Assembly (NCBI RefSeq): GCF_007097365.1
Contig: NZ_VJZR01000007.1
Coordinates: 95,930-159,929, forward strand
Direction: 5' to 3'
DNA length: 64,000 bases
Source of the DNA: Flavobacterium franklandianum
GTDB taxonomy: Bacteria > Bacteroidota > Bacteroidia > Flavobacteriales > Flavobacteriaceae
Every line of letters begins with the position of its first letter. Position 1 is the stretch's first letter. Below are positions 27,518 to 35,756 of this stretch, piece by piece. Under the pieces are notes generated by a model. The model saw nothing but the letters and a program-made list of their open reading frames with translations, searched no databases and was not told where the DNA came from. Position numbers and translations under genes: made by a program.

Positions 27518-27592
27518 TCGGGGTGGCAGGATTCGAACCTGCGGCCTCCTGCTCCCAAAGCAGGCGCGATAACCGAGCTACGCTACACCCCG
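27518..27592 (-). tRNA. tRNA-Pro (anticodon TGG)
   Basis: The reverse strand starts CGGGGTGTAGCGTAGC with acceptor stem CGGGGTG pairing with CACCCCG near the 3' end. The anticodon arm is GCCTGCTTTGGGAGCAGG with anticodon TGG in the loop, and the T arm has GCAGGTTCGAATCCTGC. No CCA is encoded, as is usual in these bacteria. It has its own promoter and terminator. Confidence 0.95.
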
Positions 27593-27602
27593 AAAGCGAA
27601 TG

Positions 27603-27632
27603 CAAAGGTAAAATTAAATTTTAATTTCACAA
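27603..27632 (-). promoter_or_regulatory. Consensus Bacteroidota promoter for tRNA-Pro
   Basis: On the minus strand TTG (27630-27632), exactly 19 bp, then TACCTTTG (27603-27610), a full match to TTG-N19-TAnnTTTG, 10 bp before the tRNA. It serves as the housekeeping reference for other promoters here. Confidence 0.85.
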
Positions 27633-28158
27633 GTGATATTACCAAATTGATTGTTATTATTTTTACATAGCTTATATTCAATTCATAAATGAAAATTATC
27701 GAGTGTTTTAACGTGAATTAATATCTTTTTCAGATATGAGAAAAGATTAAAGGTAAGAGAATTAAAAACTCTTTCCTTTAATGGAACCGTTGAAAATCTA
27801 TTTCTCGGTTTTTCTTAAACCCACTATTTTTTGTGTCTTCAAAGATTACTTTTATTCCCTTGGATCTATATTTTGAATGACATTACTTTAAATAATTTTT
27901 GAATGAGAAGTAGTTTTACTCCCTCTTTTTTAATACCATTATTGTACTATCCATTTTTTGTCGTGGTTTTATTATCTGAACTTCGTTTTACGAAATAAAC
28001 TTCAGAGGACAGCACTTTACTGGGACTGATTTTTATAGTACTTCATAATTTAAATCCCTTTTCTGAATGTGTTTTTTGTCCAATCATATTTTGGCAGAAA
28101 AAAATGCACCGGGGTTAAGTGCAATTTTTCAAAAAAATCTATTTTAATCTTTAGAGGA
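27633..28158. other. 526-bp intergenic region, nothing recognised
   Basis: AT-rich sequence between the tRNA-Pro promoter and the ABC-F gene stop. I see no ORF with family resemblance, no clear long inverted repeat and no RNA gene. Confidence 0.6.
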
Positions 28159-29793
28159 TTACTTCTCGATTTCTCTCAAGTGTTCCATTTTTTTGTGTGC
28201 CAAGAACCCGGCAATATCTTCAAAATGTTCTTTTACACGCTTGTTTCCAAATTCGAAAACTTTGGTAGCCAATCCATCGAGGAAATCTCTATCGTGTGAA
28301 ACAAGGATTAAAGTTCCGTCAAAATCACGTAATGCGTCTTTGATGATGTCTTTGGTTTTCATATCTAAATGGTTTGAAGGCTCATCAAGAATCAATAAAT
28401 TCACGGGCTCCAATAATAATTTTATCATTGCCAAACGCGTTTTTTCGCCACCCGAAAGCACTTTCACTTTCTTAGTAACATCGTCACCGTGAAACATAAA
28501 AGCGCCCAAAATATCTTTAATCTTGGTTCGAACATCTCCCACGGCAATATCATCAATGGTTTCAAAAATCGTTGCATTTTCGTCCAATAAAGCCGCTTGA
28601 TTTTGTGCAAAATAACCAATTTGTGAATTGTGACCAATTTCTACAGCACCGCTGTCAACGCCAATTTCTTTCATTATGGCTTTGATCATCGTTGATTTTC
28701 CTTCCCCATTTTTACCCACGAAAGCTACTTTCTGACCTCTTTCAATCACGATATTGGCATCCTTGAAAACTACGTGATTTCCATAAGATTTTGACATTTC
28801 TTTGACTATCACAGGATATTGTCCTGAACGAGCTGCAGGCGGGAATTTCAACTTCAAAGCCGAAGTATCCACTTCATCCACCTGAACAATAACTAGTTTT
28901 TCTAGCATTTTTACACGTGACTGAACCGCATCGGTTTTAGAAAATGTGCCTTTGAAACGGTCAATAAAAGTTCTATTATCGGCAATCATTCGTTGTTGTT
29001 CATCGTAAGCTTTTTGTTGGTGCAAACGACGGTCTTTTCGCAATTCTAAATAATGAGAATATTTGGCTTTATAATCATAAATTCGTCCCATTGTCACTTC
29101 AATAGTACGATTCGTAATATTATCGACAAAGGCTCTATCATGCGAAATCACCACAACCGCTTTGGCAGAATTGATCAAAAAATCCTCCAACCATTGAATA
29201 CTTTCAATGTCCATATGGTTCGTTGGCTCATCTAGTAAAATCAAATCCGGTTTTTGCAAAAGTATTTTAGCCAATTCGATTCTCATTCTCCAACCACCCG
29301 AAAACTCTGAAGTTTGACGTGTAAAATCTTCACGTTCAAAACCCAAACCTGTTAATATTTTCTCTACTTCAGCTTCGTAATTCACTTCTTCGATGGCGTA
29401 AAATTTCTCGCTCAAGTCCGAAACTCTTTCGATCAATTTCATATAGGCGTCACTTTCATAATCGGTGCGAACCGTCAATTGCTCGTTGATTTCATCGATT
29501 TCGGCTTTCATACTAAAGATTTCTCCAAAGGCTTTGGATGTTTCCTCCATAACCGTTGCGCCATCTGTCGTTAATAAATGTTGCGGCAAATAAGCAATGA
29601 CCGCTTCTTTTGGTGCCGAAATATTTCCTGTAGAAGGTTTGCTTTGTCCAGCAATAATCTTTAAAAGCGTTGATTTTCCAGCTCCATTTTTACCCATAAG
29701 AGCAATTTTGTCATTTTCGTTGATGGCAAAAGAAATATCGCTAAATAAAGTGGTTCCGCCAAATTGCACGGAGATATCGTTAACTGTAATCAT
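28159..29793 (-). CDS. ABC-F family ATPase
   Basis: 544 residues with two ABC ATPase domains and no membrane segments. The first Walker A is ALMGKNGAGKSTLLKI (residue ~33) and its signature SGGWRMRIELAKIL is followed by LILLDEPTNHMD. The linker (residues ~245-300) is basic and helical. The second domain has FVGKNGEGKSTMIKA, LSGGEKTRLAMI and LLILDEPSNHLD. ABC-F proteins act on the ribosome in translation or antibiotic protection. The EttA-type PtIM motif is not obvious, so I assign no subfamily. A single gene with terminal SRP-like basic tail MEHLREIEK. Confidence 0.9.
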   Translation of the reverse strand: MITVNDISVQFGGTTLFSDISFAINENDKIALMGKNGAGKSTLLKIIAGQSKPSTGNISAPKEAVIAYLPQHLLTTDGATVMEETSKAFGEIFSMKAEIDEINEQLTVRTDYESDAYMKLIERVSDLSEKFYAIEEVNYEAEVEKILTGLGFEREDFTRQTSEFSGGWRMRIELAKILLQKPDLILLDEPTNHMDIESIQWLEDFLINSAKAVVVISHDRAFVDNITNRTIEVTMGRIYDYKAKYSHYLELRKDRRLHQQKAYDEQQRMIADNRTFIDRFKGTFSKTDAVQSRVKMLEKLVIVQVDEVDTSALKLKFPPAARSGQYPVIVKEMSKSYGNHVVFKDANIVIERGQKVAFVGKNGEGKSTMIKAIMKEIGVDSGAVEIGHNSQIGYFAQNQAALLDENATIFETIDDIAVGDVRTKIKDILGAFMFHGDDVTKKVKVLSGGEKTRLAMIKLLLEPVNLLILDEPSNHLDMKTKDIIKDALRDFDGTLILVSHDRDFLDGLATKVFEFGNKRVKEHFEDIAGFLAHKKMEHLREIEK

Positions 29794-29934
29794 TGTTTGA
29801 AGTTAGAGATTAGACGTTAGAAGTTAGAAACTTTAAACCGCTAAAAAATTAAAAGTGGCAAAGATAGCTTAAATAAGGAATTGGGCAATTTTAGAGATGT
29901 AGAATTATTTGTAATATCCAATTAGATACTAAAA

Positions 29935-29967
29935 ATAAATCCTCAAAATCAGAGACTTTGAGGATTT
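29935..29967 (-). terminator. Terminator after the HAD hydrolase gene
   Basis: AAATCCTCAAA / TTTGAGGATTT hairpin with a short loop, 26 bp past the stop at 29993 on the minus strand. Confidence 0.65.
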
Positions 29968-29992
29968 ATTTTTTAATGATTACAGGATTTAT

Positions 29993-30796
29993 TTAGTCCA
30001 AAATAAATCTCCGAACTACTTCGGCCACACCGTGATCATTATTGGAAGCTACGATGACATCGCCAAATTCTCTTAATTCAGCATCGACATTATCAACCCA
30101 AACGCCCAATCCGGCATATTGTACCATCGTCAAATCGTTTCCGGCATTTCCGATAGCGATAATTTCGCTGGAATGAATGTTTAGTTTTTTGGCCAAGATT
30201 TGAATGGCAGCTCCTTTGTCAACACCATTTGGCGCAGCTTCCAAGAAAAAAGGTTTCGACATACAAACACTCAAATCGGGCATGGCAACTTTCAATAGTG
30301 GCTCAACAGTTTTTAAATAAGTGGGTTCTTCCAGCAACAAACATTTCACCGCCGAAGTGGTTACAGCATCTTTAAAACTCGGAACAATTACCAGTTCTAA
30401 ACCTGTGATAGTACTTTCTAGATCAATGTATTCCGAATTTCTTTCGCTAATAATTTTACCGTCTAAATACGTGATGATGTGCGTATTGTTTTGTTTACTA
30501 AAATCGTAAATGGAATGAATTTGTTCTTTGGTTAAGGAGTGTTCAAAAAGTATTTTGTCTTCTTTTAAATCAGTAATCGTTGATCCATTAAAAGAAATCA
30601 TATAGGAATTATTGACATCACATTGCAATTCTTTGGCATATTCAATCATTGCCGAAGTGGGTCTTCCTGATGCCAAAACCACATAAACACCCATTTCCTG
30701 TGCTTTCAAAAGCATTTCTTTGTTCTCTTTTGATATTTCGTGATCGTCAGTCAACAACGTGTCGTCCATATCAACCACTAGCATTTTATATTTCAT
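29993..30796 (-). CDS. Cof-type HAD-IIB family hydrolase
   Basis: 267 residues. HAD motif I is VVDMDDTLLTDD (nucleophile Asp near residue 9 and general acid two residues later). Motif II is VLASGRPTSAM. The C2B cap lies in the middle. Motif III/IV is GVDKGAAIQIL with the conserved Lys, then IAIGNAGNDLTMVQYAG. These enzymes dephosphorylate sugar phosphates or nucleotides; substrate cannot be read from sequence. Motif IV has GNAGND where most relatives have GDGxND, a mild variation. Confidence 0.9.
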   Translation of the reverse strand: MKYKMLVVDMDDTLLTDDHEISKENKEMLLKAQEMGVYVVLASGRPTSAMIEYAKELQCDVNNSYMISFNGSTITDLKEDKILFEHSLTKEQIHSIYDFSKQNNTHIITYLDGKIISERNSEYIDLESTITGLELVIVPSFKDAVTTSAVKCLLLEEPTYLKTVEPLLKVAMPDLSVCMSKPFFLEAAPNGVDKGAAIQILAKKLNIHSSEIIAIGNAGNDLTMVQYAGLGVWVDNVDAELREFGDVIVASNNDHGVAEVVRRFILD

Positions 30797-30876
30797 TATT
30801 TGTACTTTAATTTGTTTTTATTCTTCAGTCGGAGACTGAAAAACACATCCTCAAAGTCGGAGACTTTGCGGAGCAG

Positions 30877-31092
30877 TTAGATACTCAACCTAAACTCCTC
30901 AATTATTGGGTTTGCTTTTGAAAAGTCAGTTTCTTGAATAAACAATTCTACTGCTTTAGTATTTTCAATACTTGGAAACACATTCGATTGGTTGTTATCG
31001 CGAATAACGGTTTCTATTCCTATTGCTTCAATTTTACTCTTAAGGGAAACTGCTAAAATTTCACTTCCCGAAAACACTTTCATTAATCCCAT
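30877..31092 (-). CDS. DUF2007 domain protein
   Basis: 71 residues, a small alpha/beta domain: MKVFSGSEILAVSLKSKIEA, IGIETVIRDNNQS, then VELFIQETDFSKANPIIEEF. This is the layout of the DUF2007 signal-transducing-like family, in which a short ferredoxin-like fold may bind a ligand or partner. It lies 39 bp upstream of the truncated DEAD-like gene's stop, on the same strand as both neighbours. Confidence 0.7.
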   Translation of the reverse strand: MGLMKVFSGSEILAVSLKSKIEAIGIETVIRDNNQSNVFPSIENTKAVELFIQETDFSKANPIIEEFRLSI

Positions 31093-31131
31093 ACTATTGT
31101 TTGTTGTTTATTGTTTGTTGTTGAATATCAA

Positions 31132-31824
31132 TTATTCTTCTTCAAGACTGTCTTCGTCCTCTTCAAAATCAGTTTCTTCTCCCGATTCATCCTCTTCAAA
31201 ATCATCTTCCTCTTCTTCAAAATCGAATTCGAAGGGTTCTACCAACATTTTATCGGCTAGAATTTCGATTCTTTCGGTGAGCACATCCGTAAAAATAATC
31301 CGTTGGGTTTTGGCAATGCTATTCGAAATGCGCATAATTTTGGTTTCGTGACGCAATTTCAAAATGGGATCGGCATCGTCAAGAATTAACATTCGCAATC
31401 GGTTGACATTATACCCAGCAGTACTGAACAAATCGTTCAATTTGTTAGGTGTTCCAATCAAAACATCGATTCCTGTAGAAATATAATTTTTATCATAATC
31501 GGTATCTCCTTTTTCGTGCACACCAAAAACCTCTAAACCTGAATTTTTCCCGTATTGTTCGAAAAGAGCTACCATTTCCAATACTTTAGTTTTGTCTTCC
31601 ACAATAATCAAAGCACGCGGAGATTCTTCATTGGTTCCAGCCAATTTTTGAATCACATTGATAACAATTGTTGTCGTTTTTCCGCTTCCATTTGGCGCAA
31701 TAATAATACAATCAACACCACTTTTTAGGGTCGAAAAGGTTTCTTTTTGCATTTCATTGGCTTCCGTCAAACCATTATTGATGAGGGCTTCTTGAAGATT
31801 CTCGTTTATTTTTTTTAGTTTCAT
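31132..31824 (-). CDS. Single-domain DEAD-box-like protein, catalytically altered
   Basis: 230 residues. It contains only the first RecA-like domain of a DEAD-box helicase: a Q-motif-like region (TEANEMQKETF), Walker A APNGSGKTTTIV near residue 42, VEDKTKVLEM, GTPNKLNDLF and LILDDADPILKLRH, where the DEAD box reads DDAD. The SAT motif is missing (FTDVL instead), and the second RecA domain is absent. It ends in an acidic tail (residues ~200-230, mostly Glu and Asp). Such a protein is not expected to unwind RNA; ATP or RNA binding alone is possible. Confidence 0.75.
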   Translation of the reverse strand: MKLKKINENLQEALINNGLTEANEMQKETFSTLKSGVDCIIIAPNGSGKTTTIVINVIQKLAGTNEESPRALIIVEDKTKVLEMVALFEQYGKNSGLEVFGVHEKGDTDYDKNYISTGIDVLIGTPNKLNDLFSTAGYNVNRLRMLILDDADPILKLRHETKIMRISNSIAKTQRIIFTDVLTERIEILADKMLVEPFEFDFEEEEDDFEEDESGEETDFEEDEDSLEEE

Positions 31825-31939
31825 TTGCTTATTTTAGATTTAGGATTTTAGATTTTAGATTTGAAAACCTGAAAAATCTAAAACAATCTTTTTTGTTTAA
31901 TTCTTGTGTTTAGTCACCTATTAGTGAACTAGTCGGCTT

Positions 31940-33103
31940 TTATTTACTGGCAAACAGCTGCACATCGCTTTCCGAGATTTCGTTTCCACCTAGAATGATC
32001 AATCGTTCTACCACATTTCTGAGTTCGCGAATATTTCCTGTCCAATCGTATTCTTGTAATAAGGTAACTGCTTCTTTGGAAAAATGTTTGATTGCATTTC
32101 CTTGCTCGGAAGCAATTTTTTCGGAGAAATGTGAAATCAATAACGGAATATCGTCTCTTCTTTCATTCAGCGAAGGTACGTTAATCAAAATTACTGCCAA
32201 TCGATGGTACAAATCTTCTCGGAAACGACCTTCGGCAATTTCTTTTTTCAAGTCTTTGTTGGTTGCCGCAATCACGCGAACATCTACTTTAATATCTTTA
32301 TCGGCACCCACTCGGGTAATCATATTTTCTTGTAAAGCTCGTAATACTTTGGCTTGAGCTGAAAGACTCATATCGCCAATTTCGTCTAAGAAAATAGTTC
32401 CTTTATCAGCCGCTTCAAACTTTCCTGCTCTATCTTTCACCGCCGAGGTAAAAGCGCCTTTCACGTGACCGAACAATTCACTTTCTATCAATTCACTCGG
32501 AATAGCGGCACAATTGACTTCGATTAACGGGAAGCTTGCTCGTTGACTTTTTTCGTGCAATTGATGGGCAACCAATTCTTTTCCGGTTCCGTTGGGTCCT
32601 GTAACCAAAACTCTGGCTTCGGTTTGCGCTACTTTTTCGATCATCAATTTGATGCGATCGATAGGTTCGCTTTCGCCAATCATTTCGTAGTTTTTACTAA
32701 CTTTTTTCTTCAGAATTTTATTCTCAACAACAAGTTGTTTTCTGTCTAAAGCATTGCGAACGGTATTCAACAATCTATTTAAATCGGGTGGTTTCGAGAT
32801 GTAATCAAAAGCGCCCAAACGCATCGTTTGAATAGCCGTTTCCATATCACCGTGACCAGAAATCATTACCATTGGGATTTCGGGTTTTATTTTTTTGACT
32901 GCTTCGAGGACTTCAACTCCGTCCATTTTGGGCATTTTTATGTCGCACAAAACCAGATCGTAGTCGTTGTTTTTTATTTTTTCTAGGCCTTGAAGTCCGT
33001 CTTCGGCATCTTCAACTTGATAGGAATCGTTCTCTTCAGAAAGTATTTTTGAAAGTACTCTTCGAATAGCGGCTTCGTCTTCTATGATTAGTATTTTTGA
33101 CAT
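31940..33103 (-). CDS. Sigma-54-type response regulator lacking a DNA-binding domain
   Basis: 387 residues. A receiver domain (DEAA acidic pair, phospho-acceptor Asp in VLCDIKMPKMDG near residue 54, and KPPD) is followed by an AAA+ domain with Walker A TGPNGTGKE near 169, the sigma-54 loop GAFTSA (normally GAFTGA), Walker B TIFLDEIGDM and the arginine-finger segment WTGNIRELRNVVERL. The protein ends shortly after at SESDVQLFASK, so the Fis-type helix-turn-helix is absent. It may activate RpoN-dependent genes without site-specific binding. No histidine kinase is adjacent. Confidence 0.85.
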   Translation of the reverse strand: MSKILIIEDEAAIRRVLSKILSEENDSYQVEDAEDGLQGLEKIKNNDYDLVLCDIKMPKMDGVEVLEAVKKIKPEIPMVMISGHGDMETAIQTMRLGAFDYISKPPDLNRLLNTVRNALDRKQLVVENKILKKKVSKNYEMIGESEPIDRIKLMIEKVAQTEARVLVTGPNGTGKELVAHQLHEKSQRASFPLIEVNCAAIPSELIESELFGHVKGAFTSAVKDRAGKFEAADKGTIFLDEIGDMSLSAQAKVLRALQENMITRVGADKDIKVDVRVIAATNKDLKKEIAEGRFREDLYHRLAVILINVPSLNERRDDIPLLISHFSEKIASEQGNAIKHFSKEAVTLLQEYDWTGNIRELRNVVERLIILGGNEISESDVQLFASK

Positions 33104-33117
33104 CTTATGTTTTTTTA

Positions 33118-33199
33118 GCCCCGATAGCAGTGGAAATCCTTTATTGTTTTTGCTGCCAAAAACAATAAAGATTGCAACGAATAGCGGGAAATAGCTCCA
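33118..33199. repeat. Interspersed repeat with CCCGATAGCAGTGGAAATCC
   Basis: AGCCCCGATAGCAGTGGAAA, an inverted TTGTTTTTG / CAAAAACAA core and AATAGCGGGAAATAGCTCC. The outer ends match the copy at 22655-22790. It fills the gap between the regulator and the ABC permease. Confidence 0.75.
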
Positions 33200-33206
33200 A
33201 ATTATT

Positions 33207-34526
33207 TTAATATTTCAACCATTTATACAATTCTTTCCATGTTGGTTTTTTGCCATACATTAATATTCCTACTCTATATATTTTTGCGGCAAACCAGACC
33301 ACAAAAAAGAAAGTCCCGAAAAGTATGGTGATAGATAGAGCCAATTGCCACAAAGGTACGCCAAACGGAATTCGCATTAGCATTACGATTGGAGAGGTGA
33401 GGGGAATCATCGAAAATACGGTGGCTACTGTTCCGTGAGGATCGTTGATTACGGTAAAAAATCCGATGTAAACGGCGAGGACCAATGGCATAATGATAGG
33501 CAAAAGAAATTGTTGTGAATCGGTTTCGTTATCGACCGCAGCCCCAATTGAGGCGTAAAACGAACTGTACAAAAAGTAACCGCCAATGAAATAAATCACA
33601 AAACTAATTAGAATAGTTGTGATGGGTAAATTCCATAATTCTTGAACATACATTTGTGCGGTTCCAGTCATTTGTTGATGCGCTGTTTGCATCGCATCGG
33701 AGGGTATTTTTGGTGCTGGACAAGTTTCTAATCCTAAAAAGTAGGAAGCCACCAGCATCATTGATAATCCTATTATGGCCCAAATAAAGAATTGTAACAA
33801 TCCTGCTAATGAGGTTCCGATGATTTTTCCCATCATCAGTTGGAATGGTTTTACTGACGAAATGATGATTTCGACAATACGATTGGTTTTTTCTTCGATG
33901 ACACTTCGCATTACCATATTGCCGTAAATAATAATGAACATCATAATGAGATACCCAAACGCTCCTCCGATGGCAATCTTGATTTCGTTAAGGCCTTTAA
34001 CACTTTGCTCTCCCGAAGCCTTGGCTAGACTAATAGCAACTTTAGACTTAGCATTAGTTATGGCTATCGTGTCTAAATTCGCTTTTTGATAGTTTTCTTT
34101 GGTGAGTTTTTGGGCTATGATATCTTGAATGTTTTCTATAAAAGATAAACTGGGACTTTCATTCGAAATATATTGAATTTTACTTTCTAATTCCTTGTTA
34201 TTAGGGACTTTCGGGATGTAAAGCAGTCCTTCGTAACTCTCGTTTGTGATGCTATCTTTCAGCGATTTAATGTCTATTGCTGTTAAATCCAGATATTTAT
34301 ATTCTGCGTCATTTTTATTCGATGATAAAAATTCATTGGCAAACAAACCGGTTTCGTCGTGAATTGCGACCTGTTTTGTATCGGCTTTCATAGTGCTCAA
34401 ATACCCCACAAAAACGGCTATTCCCACAAAAAGCAACGGACTCAAAAAAGTCATGACTATGAATGATTTATTGCGTACTTTGGCAAAAAATTCTCTTTTT
34501 ATTATTAAGGATATAATACTACTCAT
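33207..34526 (-). CDS. ABC-2 type transporter permease (NatB-like)
   Basis: 439 residues: one N-terminal membrane helix (MTFLSPLLFVGIAVFVGYLS), a ~150-residue extracytoplasmic domain, then five or six hydrophobic segments from about residue 190. The order matches the NatB/ABC-2 family exporters, with KTNRIVEIIISSVKPFQLMMGKIIG as the family motif just before helix 3. Its ATPase partner lies 168 bp upstream on the same strand. The substrate is unknown; sodium or a drug are typical suggestions for relatives. Confidence 0.85.
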   Translation of the reverse strand: MSSIISLIIKREFFAKVRNKSFIVMTFLSPLLFVGIAVFVGYLSTMKADTKQVAIHDETGLFANEFLSSNKNDAEYKYLDLTAIDIKSLKDSITNESYEGLLYIPKVPNNKELESKIQYISNESPSLSFIENIQDIIAQKLTKENYQKANLDTIAITNAKSKVAISLAKASGEQSVKGLNEIKIAIGGAFGYLIMMFIIIYGNMVMRSVIEEKTNRIVEIIISSVKPFQLMMGKIIGTSLAGLLQFFIWAIIGLSMMLVASYFLGLETCPAPKIPSDAMQTAHQQMTGTAQMYVQELWNLPITTILISFVIYFIGGYFLYSSFYASIGAAVDNETDSQQFLLPIIMPLVLAVYIGFFTVINDPHGTVATVFSMIPLTSPIVMLMRIPFGVPLWQLALSITILFGTFFFVVWFAAKIYRVGILMYGKKPTWKELYKWLKY

Positions 34527-34693
34527 TTGAAATTTTAGATTTGCTTCGCCAATTCGTTGACGCTCGTGTTAGAGTTCTGATTTTAGATTGCTTCACCCGT
34601 TTACTATCGTTCGGATCTGATTTTAGATTTTAAGTTCTAGATTTTCCAATCTTCATTATAATCCCGAAGTTTCGGGACTAAAATCTAAATTTA

Positions 34694-35611
34694 TTAACTT
34701 ACAGCCTGTATAAAAATATCGTTGACACTAGGTATTTTTTCTATGAAATGGGTTACTTGTCCTCTTTGAGTTAGTAGGTTCAGCAACTCATTTGGTGTTG
34801 CGTTACCGAGTTGAATTTCGAGTTTTATTTCATTGTTGAGTGATTTGAAATTTGTTTGACCTACTTTAAATTTCTGAGTAATGTCATACATCAGACCTTC
34901 AACATTATCCGATACAATACCCACTTCAAAACTATTGGTTCTAAATTTTCGTTTCACATCGTCTAATCTTCCTTCGATGAGTTTGTTTGATTTGTGAATG
35001 AGCGCAATATGATCACACAATTCTTCAACACTTTCCATGCGATGCGTTGAGAAAATTATGGTAGAACCTTGTTTTTGTAATTCTAAGATTTCGTCTTTGA
35101 TAACATTGGCATTTACAGGATCGAAACCTGAAAACGGTTCGTCAAAAATCAATAATTTGGGTTTGTGTAAAACGCAAACCACAAACTGCACTTTTTGTGC
35201 CATTCCTTTAGAGAGTTCTTGTATTTTCTTGTTCCACCATCCTTGGATTTCTAATCTTTCGAACCAATATTCCAATTGTTTTTTGGCTTCGGCTTTCGAA
35301 AGCCCTTTCATTTGTGCTAAGTACAGGCATTGTTCACCCACTTTCATCGTTTTATACAAACCGCGTTCTTCGGGTAAATAGCCAATGTACTGAACGTGTT
35401 TGGGACTTAGTTTTTCACCATCCAGAATGATCTCACCACTGTCAGGCATTGTGATTTGATTGATGATTCGAATCAATGATGTTTTTCCGGCACCATTTGG
35501 ACCCAAAAGCCCATAAATGCTTCCTTTTGGAACGGTTAACGAAACTTCATTTAGAGCAACGAAATCACCGTATTTCTTGACAACATTGTTTACTTCAAGT
35601 ATATTACTCAT
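34694..35611 (-). CDS. ABC transporter ATP-binding protein (NatA-like)
   Basis: 305 residues. Walker A is LLGPNGAGKTSLIRI near residue 37; LPEERGLY, the signature LSKGMAQKVQF (SK in place of SGG), Walker B LLIFDEPFSGFDP and the switch STHRMESVEEL follow. A C-terminal ~80-residue extension is typical of exporter ATPases. It energises the permease encoded just downstream on the minus strand. The gap to it contains only TTTTAGATT-type low-complexity repeats. Confidence 0.9.
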   Translation of the reverse strand: MSNILEVNNVVKKYGDFVALNEVSLTVPKGSIYGLLGPNGAGKTSLIRIINQITMPDSGEIILDGEKLSPKHVQYIGYLPEERGLYKTMKVGEQCLYLAQMKGLSKAEAKKQLEYWFERLEIQGWWNKKIQELSKGMAQKVQFVVCVLHKPKLLIFDEPFSGFDPVNANVIKDEILELQKQGSTIIFSTHRMESVEELCDHIALIHKSNKLIEGRLDDVKRKFRTNSFEVGIVSDNVEGLMYDITQKFKVGQTNFKSLNNEIKLEIQLGNATPNELLNLLTQRGQVTHFIEKIPSVNDIFIQAVS

Positions 35612-35710
35612 ACTGATTTTTTGATTTATTTCATCGGTTTGACTTTTCGGTCAAGAGTTTGTAAAAATAGAAAAATAGGGCGTAAAAAGGTGTTAAATAA
35701 AACAAAAAAA

Positions 35711-35735
35711 CCCACCCTTGACTTGCAAGGATGGG
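35711..35735 (-). terminator. Terminator after dnaJ
   Basis: CCCACCCTTG / CAAGGATGGG stem with a short loop, followed on the minus strand by seven T, 22 bp past the dnaJ stop. Confidence 0.8.
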
Positions 35736-35756
35736 AAAAATTGACATAATTAAAAA

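Noticed and set aside
27366..27529. attL/attR of an integrated island
   Set aside because: Only ~120 bp separate the copies and no integrase is near; kept as a duplication only.
29053..29235. Plus-strand ORFs inside the ABC-F, mutB, DUF2339 and dnaJ genes
   Set aside because: They lie wholly inside well-supported genes on the other strand and show no family features.
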